NCBI RefSeq assembly: GCF_011303555.1
Contig: NZ_CP049868.1
Span: forward strand, 4,960,001 to 5,024,000
Origin: Pedobacter sp. HDW13
Lineage (GTDB): Bacteria > Bacteroidota > Bacteroidia > Sphingobacteriales > Sphingobacteriaceae
Direction of reading: 5' to 3'
DNA: 64,000 nt
Both the position numbers and the translations under genes were made by a program. The notes beneath the pieces were generated by a model that was not told where the DNA came from, did not search any database, and saw only the letters and a program-made list of their open reading frames with translations. Every line of letters starts with the position of its first letter. Positions within the stretch are counted from its first letter, which is position 1. Below are positions 57,148 through 64,000 of the stretch, in pieces.

Positions 57148-57214
57148 ACCATATAAGACATTTAAGGACACTTAAGATTTAAAACTTATATGAAACTCAA
57201 ATGCCTTATATGGT
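57148..57214. repeat. 16-bp inverted repeat downstream of the first POT gene
   Basis: ACCATATAAGACATTT (57148-57163) and AAATGCCTTATATGGT (57199-57214) are reverse complements at 15 of 16 bases, spaced 35 bp apart. A third, related TTATATG copy lies between them. The element lies just beyond the stop of the - strand POT gene. On the - strand an A-run follows it, so it is not a standard terminator. The rest of the 57.0-57.2 kb gap shows nothing else. Confidence 0.5.
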
Positions 57215-57227
57215 TAATATTAAGCAA

Positions 57228-58709
57228 TTATCTAACTTCCTGCATTAGCCTTTTAACCAACTGAGAAAAAAGGATTAAAGCTAAACCAGCTATTAAAGAG
57301 TACAATGCCAAAGCTTTATAGCCTTCAGTATATGCCATTAACTTGGTGGTTAACGAAGCATTATCGATACTCGACATTTCTGCGCCCAGTTTCCCTGCAG
57401 CCAACTGCCCAAAAGCACTCGATAAAAACCAAAGTCCCATCATCATACCAAACATCTTTTTAGGCGAAAGTTTGGTAATAATCGACATACCAATAGGACC
57501 TAAGCAAAGTTCGCCCAGCGTTAACAGTAAATATGCCAGTGTAAATACATTTAGCGAGCTAATGCCTTGTGCGTTTGCAAAGAAACGGGTAGCATAAAAT
57601 ATATAAAAACTCAGCGCCAGTAAAAGAAAACCAATACCAAATTTAACCACAGTATTGGGCTCTATTTTGCGTTTGTAAAGGCCTAACCACAAAATACCCA
57701 CAATCGGACTAAACACAATAACAAAGAAAGAGTTTACACTGTTGTTTACCACATTGGGGTCGATATTAAAAAAGAGAATTTTATGATCGAGGTTATCTTT
57801 TGCAAACAACGAAAGCGAACCACCACTTTGCTCGGAAATGGCCATGAAAATGAAATAACAAAAGATAAATACAAAAGCTGCAAGCAATTTATACTGTGTC
57901 TTTTTATCTTTTATTTTAAAGGTTTCGTACAAAAAGTAAATCATAGCCACCACACCAATCGTGTACATGAAATAATCGGTAAAAGCTGTGTTTTTTACCA
58001 TGATGTAAATTAGCGGGATACACAGGATAGAGCCGATGTAAACCGAAATTTCGAATGTTTTCTGTTTTGTTTTTTTAAGGTGCAATAATGGCGAGTTGCC
58101 AATAGGACCTAAATGTTTTTTAGTGAAAATAAAGGTGCCTAAGCCAAACATCATTACCACGGCCGCCGATAAAAAGCACAAATGCCAGCTGTAATATTTA
58201 CCCAAATAAATACACATGGCACCACCTAATAAGCCGCCTACATTAATTCCTGCATAAAAAAGTCCGTATCCGGCATCCCTTCTGTTATCTTTTTCGTGGT
58301 AGAGTTCACCCACCATTGAAGATACATTGGGTTTGAAAAAACCTGTACCGATAATGGATAAGGTTATGCCAATATAAAACAGATCGTGGGGCGAAAAAGC
58401 CAGGACCAGGTTACCGATAATCATTAACGATCCACCCCAAAAAAGTGATTTCCTAAAGCCCAAAATCTTATCGGCAAAAATACCCCCAATAAAGGTAAAC
58501 GCATATACAAAAGCTTGAATGGCACCATATTGCAGGTTCGATTTCTGATCGCTCAAACCTAGCTGATCCACCATGAAAAAGGCCAGTACGCCACGCATGC
58601 CGTAAAAACAGAAACGTTCCCACATTTCTACCAGCGATAGATGCCAGAGCTGTTTAGGATATTTTCCCTCAAAATTCTGGATATCTTCTATTGAAACTGT
58701 TTGTTCCAT
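57228..58709 (-). CDS. POT-family proton-coupled peptide transporter 1
   Basis: A 493-aa inner-membrane transporter of the POT/PTR (DtpT) family, taking up di- and tripeptides with protons. The proton-coupling signature ExxERFxxYG is at residues 28-37 (EMWERFCFYG). GGIFADKILG follows in the loop after the second/third helix, and FYAGINVGGLLGG matches the second PTR2 signature. GELCLGPIGMSIITKLSP matches the later helix motif. The length and about 14 hydrophobic segments are normal. A second POT gene lies 66 bp upstream, but a terminator between them suggests partly separate transcripts. Confidence 0.93.
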   Translation of the reverse strand: MEQTVSIEDIQNFEGKYPKQLWHLSLVEMWERFCFYGMRGVLAFFMVDQLGLSDQKSNLQYGAIQAFVYAFTFIGGIFADKILGFRKSLFWGGSLMIIGNLVLAFSPHDLFYIGITLSIIGTGFFKPNVSSMVGELYHEKDNRRDAGYGLFYAGINVGGLLGGAMCIYLGKYYSWHLCFLSAAVVMMFGLGTFIFTKKHLGPIGNSPLLHLKKTKQKTFEISVYIGSILCIPLIYIMVKNTAFTDYFMYTIGVVAMIYFLYETFKIKDKKTQYKLLAAFVFIFCYFIFMAISEQSGGSLSLFAKDNLDHKILFFNIDPNVVNNSVNSFFVIVFSPIVGILWLGLYKRKIEPNTVVKFGIGFLLLALSFYIFYATRFFANAQGISSLNVFTLAYLLLTLGELCLGPIGMSIITKLSPKKMFGMMMGLWFLSSAFGQLAAGKLGAEMSSIDNASLTTKLMAYTEGYKALALYSLIAGLALILFSQLVKRLMQEVR

Positions 58710-58729
58710 TGAAATTTGTTTAAAAATTA

Positions 58730-58753
58730 AAAGCCCGATCGGAACCGGGCTTT
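58730..58753 (-). terminator. Terminator between the two POT genes
   Basis: AAAGCCCG (58730-58737) and CGGGCTTT (58746-58753) form an 8-bp stem with an 8-nt loop. On the - strand the stem is followed by TTAATTTTTAAAC, a T-rich tail. It lies just after the stop of the upstream POT gene (58776) and before the start of the downstream one. Confidence 0.75.
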
Positions 58754-58775
58754 ATATGAAATTTATTCTATTCTG

Positions 58776-60365
58776 TTAATGAACACCGTGCATCCACTTG
58801 CGTAATAAAGGGCTTAATGCAAACATAATTAACCCTGCAACAATAGGAATGATCGTAAATATTAAGAAGAAAATTGAAATAGAGTATTCTGAGCTTATCT
58901 TATCGATTAAACCTCCGGTAGTACCTGCTAACCAGTTACCGATAGCAGTACAGGTAAACCATACACCGAACATTAAACCCACCAGTTTAGCAGGAGCTAA
59001 CTTACTAACGTACGATAAACCAACAGGCGAAACGCATAACTCTCCAACAGTATGAAAGAAATAAGCGAATATTAACCAGAACATACTTACCTGCGCTGAT
59101 GTGGCTCCTTTTGCAATGTCCATACCACCATATGCCAATCCAGCAAAGCCTATACCGACGAAAATTAAGCCCAGACCAAATTTTACAGGGCCACTTGGAT
59201 TAAATTTAGTTTCCCATACTTTAGATACAAATGGAGCAAGAGAAACAATAAAGAATGAGTTCAAAATCCCAAACCATGAAGCAGGAACTTCTGTATTTAA
59301 AGAGGTAAATTCCTTTTGTACTTTCCAGATGGCTAATCCCCAGATAATAATAAAGCTTATTGCTGTGAAAATTATTGTAGCAGGATATTTTTTTGCAATT
59401 TTTGCCGCCAGGCTTAATAAAACCACCGTTACAGCAATAAGTGGAAAAATAGTAAGTATTGCATCAACCCATTTAAAAGTTGTACCTGCACTTCCTGTTA
59501 AATTTCTAAGGGTATAATCTTTTGCGAAAATAGTCATTGAACCGCCTGCCTGCTCAAATACCATCCAAAAGAAGATAGTAAAAATCGAAAACACTGCAAT
59601 TACAGCTAAGCGTTGATTACTTACATTTTTTGGTAAAACTTCATCAGTTGGATCGACTACTTTTTCCGTCTTATTTACGGCAGCACCTAAAACACCAAAT
59701 ATTTTTTGTCCGAAGTAAAATTGAAGCATTCCAAAAAACATAAATACTCCCGCTAGTCCAAAACCCCAGTGCCAGCCCACTTTTTCGCCTATATAACCGC
59801 ACATTAACATACCTAAAAAGGCACCAGAGTTAATACCCATATAGAAAATGGTGTAAGCAGCATCTTTCTTATCACTTGTAGATGGATAAAGTTTACCAAC
59901 TATAGAAGAAATATTTGGTTTGAATAATCCGTTTCCGGCGATTAATAAAAATAATCCTAAATAGAAGAAATTGGTATTTGCACCTTCTAAGGCCATTGAT
60001 ATATGACCGAGAGTCATAATTAAGGCTCCTAAAATAACTGCTTTTCTATATCCTGTCAATCTATCGGCAATTAAGCCGCCAATTATTGGGGTTAAATAAA
60101 CTAAGCCTGTGTACCATGCATAAAGTTGTAAAGCCTCTGGTCTTGTCCATTGCCAGCCGCCTTTGCTCATTTCACTTACTAAGAATAAAACGAGTAAAGA
60201 TCTCATTCCATAGTAACTAAATCTCTCCCACATTTCAGTAAAGAATAGTACAAAGAGGCCTACCGGGTGACTAAATAATTTTTCTTTTGATACGCTGTTA
60301 CTCTCTAAATGGATATCAAGTTCCTTGTTATCGTCAATACTAATGGTTGCATTAGATTTTTGCAT
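58776..60365 (-). CDS. POT-family proton-coupled peptide transporter 2
   Basis: A 529-aa POT/PTR-family oligopeptide-proton symporter, paralogous to the neighbour. EMWERFSYYG at residues 44-53 is the proton-coupling motif. GGLIADRLTGYRKAVILG, FYMGINSGAFLGML and GELCVSPVGLSYVSKLAP are the family signatures. It has a longer polar N-terminus (~30 residues) than the first copy, and a polar loop near ~235-260 (NKTEKVVDPTDEVLPKN). Two adjacent POT genes suggest different peptide preferences or expression conditions, an inference. The 147 bp before its start show no clear promoter. Confidence 0.93.
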   Translation of the reverse strand: MQKSNATISIDDNKELDIHLESNSVSKEKLFSHPVGLFVLFFTEMWERFSYYGMRSLLVLFLVSEMSKGGWQWTRPEALQLYAWYTGLVYLTPIIGGLIADRLTGYRKAVILGALIMTLGHISMALEGANTNFFYLGLFLLIAGNGLFKPNISSIVGKLYPSTSDKKDAAYTIFYMGINSGAFLGMLMCGYIGEKVGWHWGFGLAGVFMFFGMLQFYFGQKIFGVLGAAVNKTEKVVDPTDEVLPKNVSNQRLAVIAVFSIFTIFFWMVFEQAGGSMTIFAKDYTLRNLTGSAGTTFKWVDAILTIFPLIAVTVVLLSLAAKIAKKYPATIIFTAISFIIIWGLAIWKVQKEFTSLNTEVPASWFGILNSFFIVSLAPFVSKVWETKFNPSGPVKFGLGLIFVGIGFAGLAYGGMDIAKGATSAQVSMFWLIFAYFFHTVGELCVSPVGLSYVSKLAPAKLVGLMFGVWFTCTAIGNWLAGTTGGLIDKISSEYSISIFFLIFTIIPIVAGLIMFALSPLLRKWMHGVH

Positions 60366-60512
60366 AAAACATTTGTTGGTTTTGGTTTATGAATTCAGAA
60401 TTTGTGTGTTGTTTAAGCTAGTTTAGCAGGGCGCAATATAGTCAGCGGATGCCAAACTCACAAATTTTTAAATGATGTGTCAGATAATGAAGTTGTTAAG
60501 TTTTGTTAAAAA

Positions 60513-61412
60513 TTAAAACTTTCTGATGGGCTTAACATTTTTCTTCGGATCTGCATAAAGTTCATCGTTCGAATTGGGGTCGTTGTTTAGCGTAAGTTCT
60601 TCCTGTAGCTTTAATTTGCCTCCAATGATTTTGAAGCCATCAAAAGTACCGTCCGATCCATAAAATTCAAACTTTCCTTTTATTTCTGGATCGAAGGAAG
60701 CCAGGTGATCGAACACAATCATCCCCGCTTTTACATCGGTTTTAAGCATCATTGCATTCGATTTGGCATACTCAAATATAACCCTGTTCTTTCCTTTCTG
60801 TTCTTTTCCATCAAAAACAGGAGCGCCAAAGTTTACGTTGTCTTTATCAAATGAAAGGATTTCTATTACCTTTTTAGTAGTGGTCTGCGTATTGCCTTTC
60901 CAGCCTAGCAGTACATAATAAGGTAAACGGTTTCCGCTAGTTACCGGTACAATTTCATAGTATCTTGCTCCAAACCATTTCTGATTATTGGTAACAATAT
61001 TCGAATCATTCATATTCTCCGTTTGGTCGATGAGCGGATAAAGCTTTAAAGGACCATTTTTGGTATTCATCTGTATTGTACCATAATAGCGATAGCTGCC
61101 GTTTTCGAGATGTACATACCAGGTTAAAGTTCTGAAAGCGTGATCAGGAGATATGATTATCGAAACATTTTTTAACGAATCAAAAGAGAAAGTAAAAGAA
61201 TTGGGCATTTTTAGGGCTTCAACTAAGAGTTTAACAAATTTACCGTTATTTTCGAGTTTCTCATTGTCGCTTAATGCAGTTGCCATAGCTGTTGAAATTT
61301 TGATCAGTGAATCCTGAAAAACGTTAAGTTTATTAGGTGCCTGTTGCGCCTTTGCGTTAAAGCCTAGCAGGCCAATAAACAACAGGACAGACAACTTTAT
61401 GTTCTTCATCAT
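60513..61412 (-). CDS. Secreted protein of unknown function, 299 aa
   Basis: I do not recognise a named family. The N-terminus has a signal peptide (KLSVLLFIGLLGFNAKA, cleavage near AKA-QQ), with two possible ATGs at the start. The mature part is beta-rich, with TLTWYVHLENGSYRYYGTIQM, PYYVLLGWKG and FEFYGSDGTFDGFKIIGGKL, and a polar, basic tail ending NVKPIRKF. There are no cysteines or membrane segments after the signal, so it is probably periplasmic or outer-membrane-associated. It begins 34 bp after the thiolase stop, in the same direction, and is likely co-transcribed. No link to beta-oxidation is evident. Confidence 0.75.
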   Translation of the reverse strand: MMKNIKLSVLLFIGLLGFNAKAQQAPNKLNVFQDSLIKISTAMATALSDNEKLENNGKFVKLLVEALKMPNSFTFSFDSLKNVSIIISPDHAFRTLTWYVHLENGSYRYYGTIQMNTKNGPLKLYPLIDQTENMNDSNIVTNNQKWFGARYYEIVPVTSGNRLPYYVLLGWKGNTQTTTKKVIEILSFDKDNVNFGAPVFDGKEQKGKNRVIFEYAKSNAMMLKTDVKAGMIVFDHLASFDPEIKGKFEFYGSDGTFDGFKIIGGKLKLQEELTLNNDPNSNDELYADPKKNVKPIRKF

Positions 61413-61446
61413 GTTTGATCGTGAGTTTTTTACAGCTGTAAGTTTA

Positions 61447-62625
61447 TTATGATATTTTTTCTATAACCAGTGCACTGGCGCCACCACCACCATTACAAAT
61501 ACCAGCAACACCGATTTTGCCATCGTTTTGTGCCAGTACCGAAAGTAGGGTTACCACAATCCGCGCGCCTGAGGCTCCCAGTGGGTGACCAAGCGACACT
61601 GCGCCACCATTAACATTTACCTTACTATCATTTAGCTCGAGGAGTTGATTATTGGCAATAGAAACTACAGAGAAAGCTTCGTTAATCTCAAAAAAATCTA
61701 CAGCTTTAATATCAATATTGGCTTTGTGTAAAGCCAGTGGAATTGCTTTTGAAGGGGCAGTGGTAAACCATTCTGGTGCCTGTTGGGCATCAGCATAGCT
61801 TAGTATTCTGGCCAGGGGCTTTATACCCAGTGCTTTTGCCTTATCGGCACTCATTAAAACCAGGGCTGCAGCTCCATCGTTCAGGGTAGAGGCGTTTGCA
61901 GCAGTTACCGTTCCGTCTTTTTTGAAAACAGGTTTAAGTGCCGGTATTTTATCAAATTTAACTGCTATTGGCTCGTCGTCGGTATCTATTAAATTAATAT
62001 CACCCTTGCGGTCTTTTACTTCAACGGCAACAATTTCGCTGGCAAATTTACCTGCAGTTTGTGCCGCTTGTGCTCTTTTGTACGAGTTGATGGCAAAATC
62101 ATCCTGTGCCTCGCGGCTAATGTTACATTCCGTAGCGCAAAGCTCGGCTGCTGATCCCATATGGTAATCGTTGTAAACATCCCATAAGCCATCTTTTACC
62201 AATCCGTCAGTTATTTGCCCGTGACCTAGTCTATAACCATTCCTGGCTTTATCAAGATAGTAAGGAACATTGCTCATACTTTCCATTCCGCCGGCCACAA
62301 TAATATCGTTATCGCCATTGGCAATACTTTGTGCCGCTAGCATAATGGCTTTAGTACCTGATGCGCATACTTTATTAATGGTGGTTGCTGGTAAATCTGG
62401 TAAGCCGGCAAACTTGGCAGCTTGTGTAGCAGGCGCCTGACCTAAATTGGCCGATAAAACGTTGCCCATGTACACTTCCTGAATCTGTTCGGGTTTTAAT
62501 GCTGCTTTTTCTATTGCCGCTTTAATAGCAAAACCACCTAACTGAGTGGCCGAAAATTGTGCTAATGAGCCTCCAAAACTACCGATAGGCGTTCTAACAG
62601 CCGATACGATTACAACTTCTTTCAT
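61447..62625 (-). CDS. Acetyl-CoA C-acetyltransferase (thiolase)
   Basis: A 392-aa thiolase, normal length. Nucleophile Cys87 lies in NKVCASGTKA; the second part has NEAFSVV, GHPLGASGAR (catalytic His) and CNGGGGAS (second catalytic Cys). It interconverts acetyl-CoA and acetoacetyl-CoA, or cleaves 3-ketoacyl-CoA in fatty-acid degradation. The start MKEVVIVSAVRTPIGSFGG is the standard family start. No other beta-oxidation gene is in the window. Sequence alone does not separate the biosynthetic from the degradative type, although overall similarity favours acetyl-CoA acetyltransferase. Confidence 0.95.
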   Translation of the reverse strand: MKEVVIVSAVRTPIGSFGGSLAQFSATQLGGFAIKAAIEKAALKPEQIQEVYMGNVLSANLGQAPATQAAKFAGLPDLPATTINKVCASGTKAIMLAAQSIANGDNDIIVAGGMESMSNVPYYLDKARNGYRLGHGQITDGLVKDGLWDVYNDYHMGSAAELCATECNISREAQDDFAINSYKRAQAAQTAGKFASEIVAVEVKDRKGDINLIDTDDEPIAVKFDKIPALKPVFKKDGTVTAANASTLNDGAAALVLMSADKAKALGIKPLARILSYADAQQAPEWFTTAPSKAIPLALHKANIDIKAVDFFEINEAFSVVSIANNQLLELNDSKVNVNGGAVSLGHPLGASGARIVVTLLSVLAQNDGKIGVAGICNGGGGASALVIEKIS

Positions 62626-62711
62626 GTAAACTAAATTTTTATGAATTTTTGGTTAGGCTGCTAAGTTAGTTAAACGTTAGATGTTTGCAAAACCTATGTG
62701 CCTTAAATAAT

Positions 62712-62763
62712 AAAAGAAGTCAAGTTTAAACCAGCGCGGTGCATGTAAAACTAGACTTCTTTT
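62712..62763 (-). terminator. Long hairpin, probable - strand terminator
   Basis: AAAAGAAGTC (62712-62721) and GACTTCTTTT (62754-62763) pair perfectly; after one mismatch AGTTT (62723-62727) and AAACT (62748-62752) extend the stem. The loop is 20 nt. On the - strand it ends in TTTT followed by ATTATTT. It lies 87 bp upstream of the thiolase start and would end - strand transcripts coming from the Arc-like/SPFH operon. Confidence 0.6.
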
Positions 62764-63125
62764 GTATGAGAAATAGCTGTTAGCAAGTAAGCCTATGGGA
62801 TTTCGAAAACCTCATAGGTTTGTTAAATAGGAAATATTTTTTTGAAAATGGATGCTCCGGTGTTCATGGCTGCTGGTAATCCTGCAAGTCCTTACTCATA
62901 CTTTGCTCCAGGCTTTCCGTTCTATCAGGTTTAATGGCAGACTGCACGGTTTAAAACCTGTGAGGTTTGTTCTAAAATGGTAGGTTTTGCGTTAAGGATT
63001 GTAAGGGTTTAGTGCCGGTTTTTTACCGGTACCGGAGCGCAGCCTTGAAAAGCCTGACCCTTTCCCGATTTTTCATCGGGATCAGGGTAACGCTCAAATT
63101 ATTTTATAGTTAGTAGTTAACAATT
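62764..63125. repeat. Gene-free stretch with dispersed short palindromes
   Basis: No gene is visible. Perfect dyads: AAACCT-CAT-AGGTTT (62807-62821), AAACCT-GTG-AGGTTT (62954-62968), CCGGT-N5-ACCGG (63015-63029) and TCCCGAT-N5-ATCGGGA (63063-63081). The first two share the AAACCT-N3-AGGTTT form with one at 51003-51017 in another intergenic region. The pattern suggests decayed or composite intergenic repeats, not regulators of a particular gene. Confidence 0.5.
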
Positions 63126-63293
63126 CTATTCCTCTTTCGCTTTGCCTTTCTTCCGCGATTTTATGGCCTGTGTAAGTAAAAACTCGATCTGCCCATTGGT
63201 ACTCCGAAATTCATCTGCAGCCCAGGTTTCTACTTCTTTTAATAAAGCAGGACTAATCCTTAATACAAAAGCTTTTTTATCTTTCTCCGCCAT
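63126..63293 (-). CDS. Arc-like ribbon-helix-helix DNA-binding protein, 55 aa
   Basis: ATG at 63293-63291, TAG at 63128-63126. It starts MAEKDKKAFVLRISPALLKE and carries WAADEFRSTNGQIEFLL, the strand-helix-helix pattern of Arc-type proteins; the conserved STNGQIE is typical of the small Bacteroidota family. It ends in a lysine-rich tail. It probably binds DNA as a dimer through the N-terminal strands; the target is unknown. Its start lies 2 bp after the stop of the 173-aa membrane protein gene (TAA-AG-ATG), so the two are coupled. Confidence 0.85.
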   Translation of the reverse strand: MAEKDKKAFVLRISPALLKEVETWAADEFRSTNGQIEFLLTQAIKSRKKGKAKEE

Positions 63294-63295
63294 CT

Positions 63296-63817
63296 TTATT
63301 GTATTGCCTGTATATTGTACCTGGTTTTTAAATTGATGAGGAACATTTCCATTTCATCTATCCTGTTCGAACTGAAGAGGAGTTTTTTACCGTTTTTAAA
63401 CTCTAGCTGTAAGCCCCTGTTTTTATCGTTTAATAAATAAGCCTTATCTTTAAATTTAAACCAGAGGCGGGTTTTTATTCCATAACCACCATATTCGGCA
63501 AGTGCATCATATTTTCTGATATAAGCCTTTTCAATGTTCATCCAGCGGAAATGGCTTGGTTTAAAATGAAATGGGAAATATCGGAAAGAAACGCCTTCAG
63601 CATTTATTTTGAGGGTTAGCTTATTCTGCTGGATTAAAAAAATAATTAAAAACGGAAGGAGGATAGCAAAAAGCGGTGCGAAATACATTTTTTTAAATTC
63701 CTGTAAGGCTACGCCATCCTTGTAATAAATCAAGATTAGCAATGTTGGTAATAACGTTGCTGCTGTTATCAGGTATAGCCACCAGATTTTTAAACCGTGT
63801 TTCTCCTCAAATTCCAT
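63296..63817 (-). CDS. Membrane protein of unknown function, 173 aa
   Basis: Two membrane segments near the N-terminus (~11-31 WWLYLITAATLLPTLLILIY and ~46-63 APLFAILLPFLIIFLI) precede a cytoplasmic beta-rich domain (~65-170) with INAEGVSFRYFPFHFKP, then a YGGYGIKTR stretch and an LEFKNGKKLLFSSNRIDEM end. This resembles PH-like or DUF6141-type membrane proteins, but I cannot name a family with confidence. It is the middle gene of a tight operon: 5 bp after the SPFH gene and 2 bp before the Arc-like gene. Confidence 0.75.
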   Translation of the reverse strand: MEFEEKHGLKIWWLYLITAATLLPTLLILIYYKDGVALQEFKKMYFAPLFAILLPFLIIFLIQQNKLTLKINAEGVSFRYFPFHFKPSHFRWMNIEKAYIRKYDALAEYGGYGIKTRLWFKFKDKAYLLNDKNRGLQLEFKNGKKLLFSSNRIDEMEMFLINLKTRYNIQAIQ

Positions 63818-63822
63818 TGTTC

Positions 63823-64000
63823 CTAATTGTATAAAGTGCCTGTATTTACAACGGGTTGCACATGGCGGTCACCACAAAGTACCACCAGTAAATTACTTAC
63901 CATGGCCGCCTTACGCTCTTCGTCAAGCTCAACAATACCTTTTTGCGATAATTTTTCTAATGCCATTTCTACCATACCTACAGCTCCTTCAACAATTAAT
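63823..64000 (-). CDS. SPFH/band 7-type protein, C-terminal end (partial)
   Basis: The gene enters from the right edge and ends at TAG 63825-63823. The visible 58 residues include VEGAVGMVEMALEKLSQKG, then VELDEERKAAMVSNLLVVLC, and the end VQPVVNTGTLYN. The helical, Glu/Lys/Ala-rich part and this exact type of ending resemble C-termini of Bacteroidota SPFH-domain proteins, which form membrane-associated oligomers. The SPFH domain itself is outside the window, so the call rests on the tail and on neighbour context from memory. Confidence 0.55.
   Translation of the reverse strand, partial: LIVEGAVGMVEMALEKLSQKGIVELDEERKAAMVSNLLVVLCGDRHVQPVVNTGTLYN

Noticed and set aside
57148..57214. Terminator for the POT gene
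   Set aside because: The long stem is followed by an A-run on the transcribed - strand, not a T-run.

Overview
The window comes from a Bacteroidota chromosome, most likely a Sphingobacteriaceae member of the Pedobacter type. Three things point there. Two giant proteins end in gliding-motility/type IX secretion (T9SS) C-terminal domains, with PorP/SprF and OmpA/PorE-like partners. Promoter-like boxes fit the Bacteroidota -7 consensus TAnnTTTG. The housekeeping genes (TIGR02757 family, paired POT transporters, the small Arc-like protein, the YdeI-like protein) are typical of the group. The genus is inferred; no rRNA or tRNA gene was seen.

Layout. Positions 1-2.1 kb hold the tail of a Cys/Met-metabolism PLP enzyme, a TIGR02757 protein and a Crp/Fnr-type regulator. 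Positions 2.5-50.8 kb are a surface-adhesin island on the + strand. It contains two cassettes, each a giant repeat protein (about 5855 and 8350 aa) followed by a PorP/SprF outer-membrane protein. A NarL-type response regulator and a convergent small gene lie between the cassettes, and an OmpA/TPR/PD40 protein follows the second. The two giants share the same N-terminal head and C-terminal secretion domain but have unrelated middles. The first has 17 x 228-bp Ig-like units and 15 x 303-bp units. The second has Ca-binding thrombospondin-3-like repeats, about 40 Calx-beta domains and six VCBS-like domains. The PorP proteins are about 95% identical. The simplest reading is a duplicated SprB-SprF-like system: each giant is exported through the T9SS with its own PorP/SprF partner and displayed on the cell surface.

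Positions 51.2-55.5 kb hold a translesion-type dinB-dnaE operon. It is preceded by two matching ACTAA-N5-TTAGT dyads, one of which touches the -7 box. dnaE is broken by two single-G losses. Positions 55.7-64 kb are ordinary chromosome, almost all on the - strand: a YdeI-like protein (+), a polyprenol-phosphate mannosyltransferase-like GT2, two POT peptide transporters, a thiolase with an unidentified secreted protein, and an SPFH / membrane protein / Arc-like operon cut by the window edge.

The best regulatory lead is that two perfect TTGAT-N4-ATCAA (FNR-type) boxes lie upstream of the larger giant gene and a one-mismatch version lies upstream of the smaller one. The Crp/Fnr protein at 1494-2108 carries the matching E-x-x-S-R recognition-helix residues.
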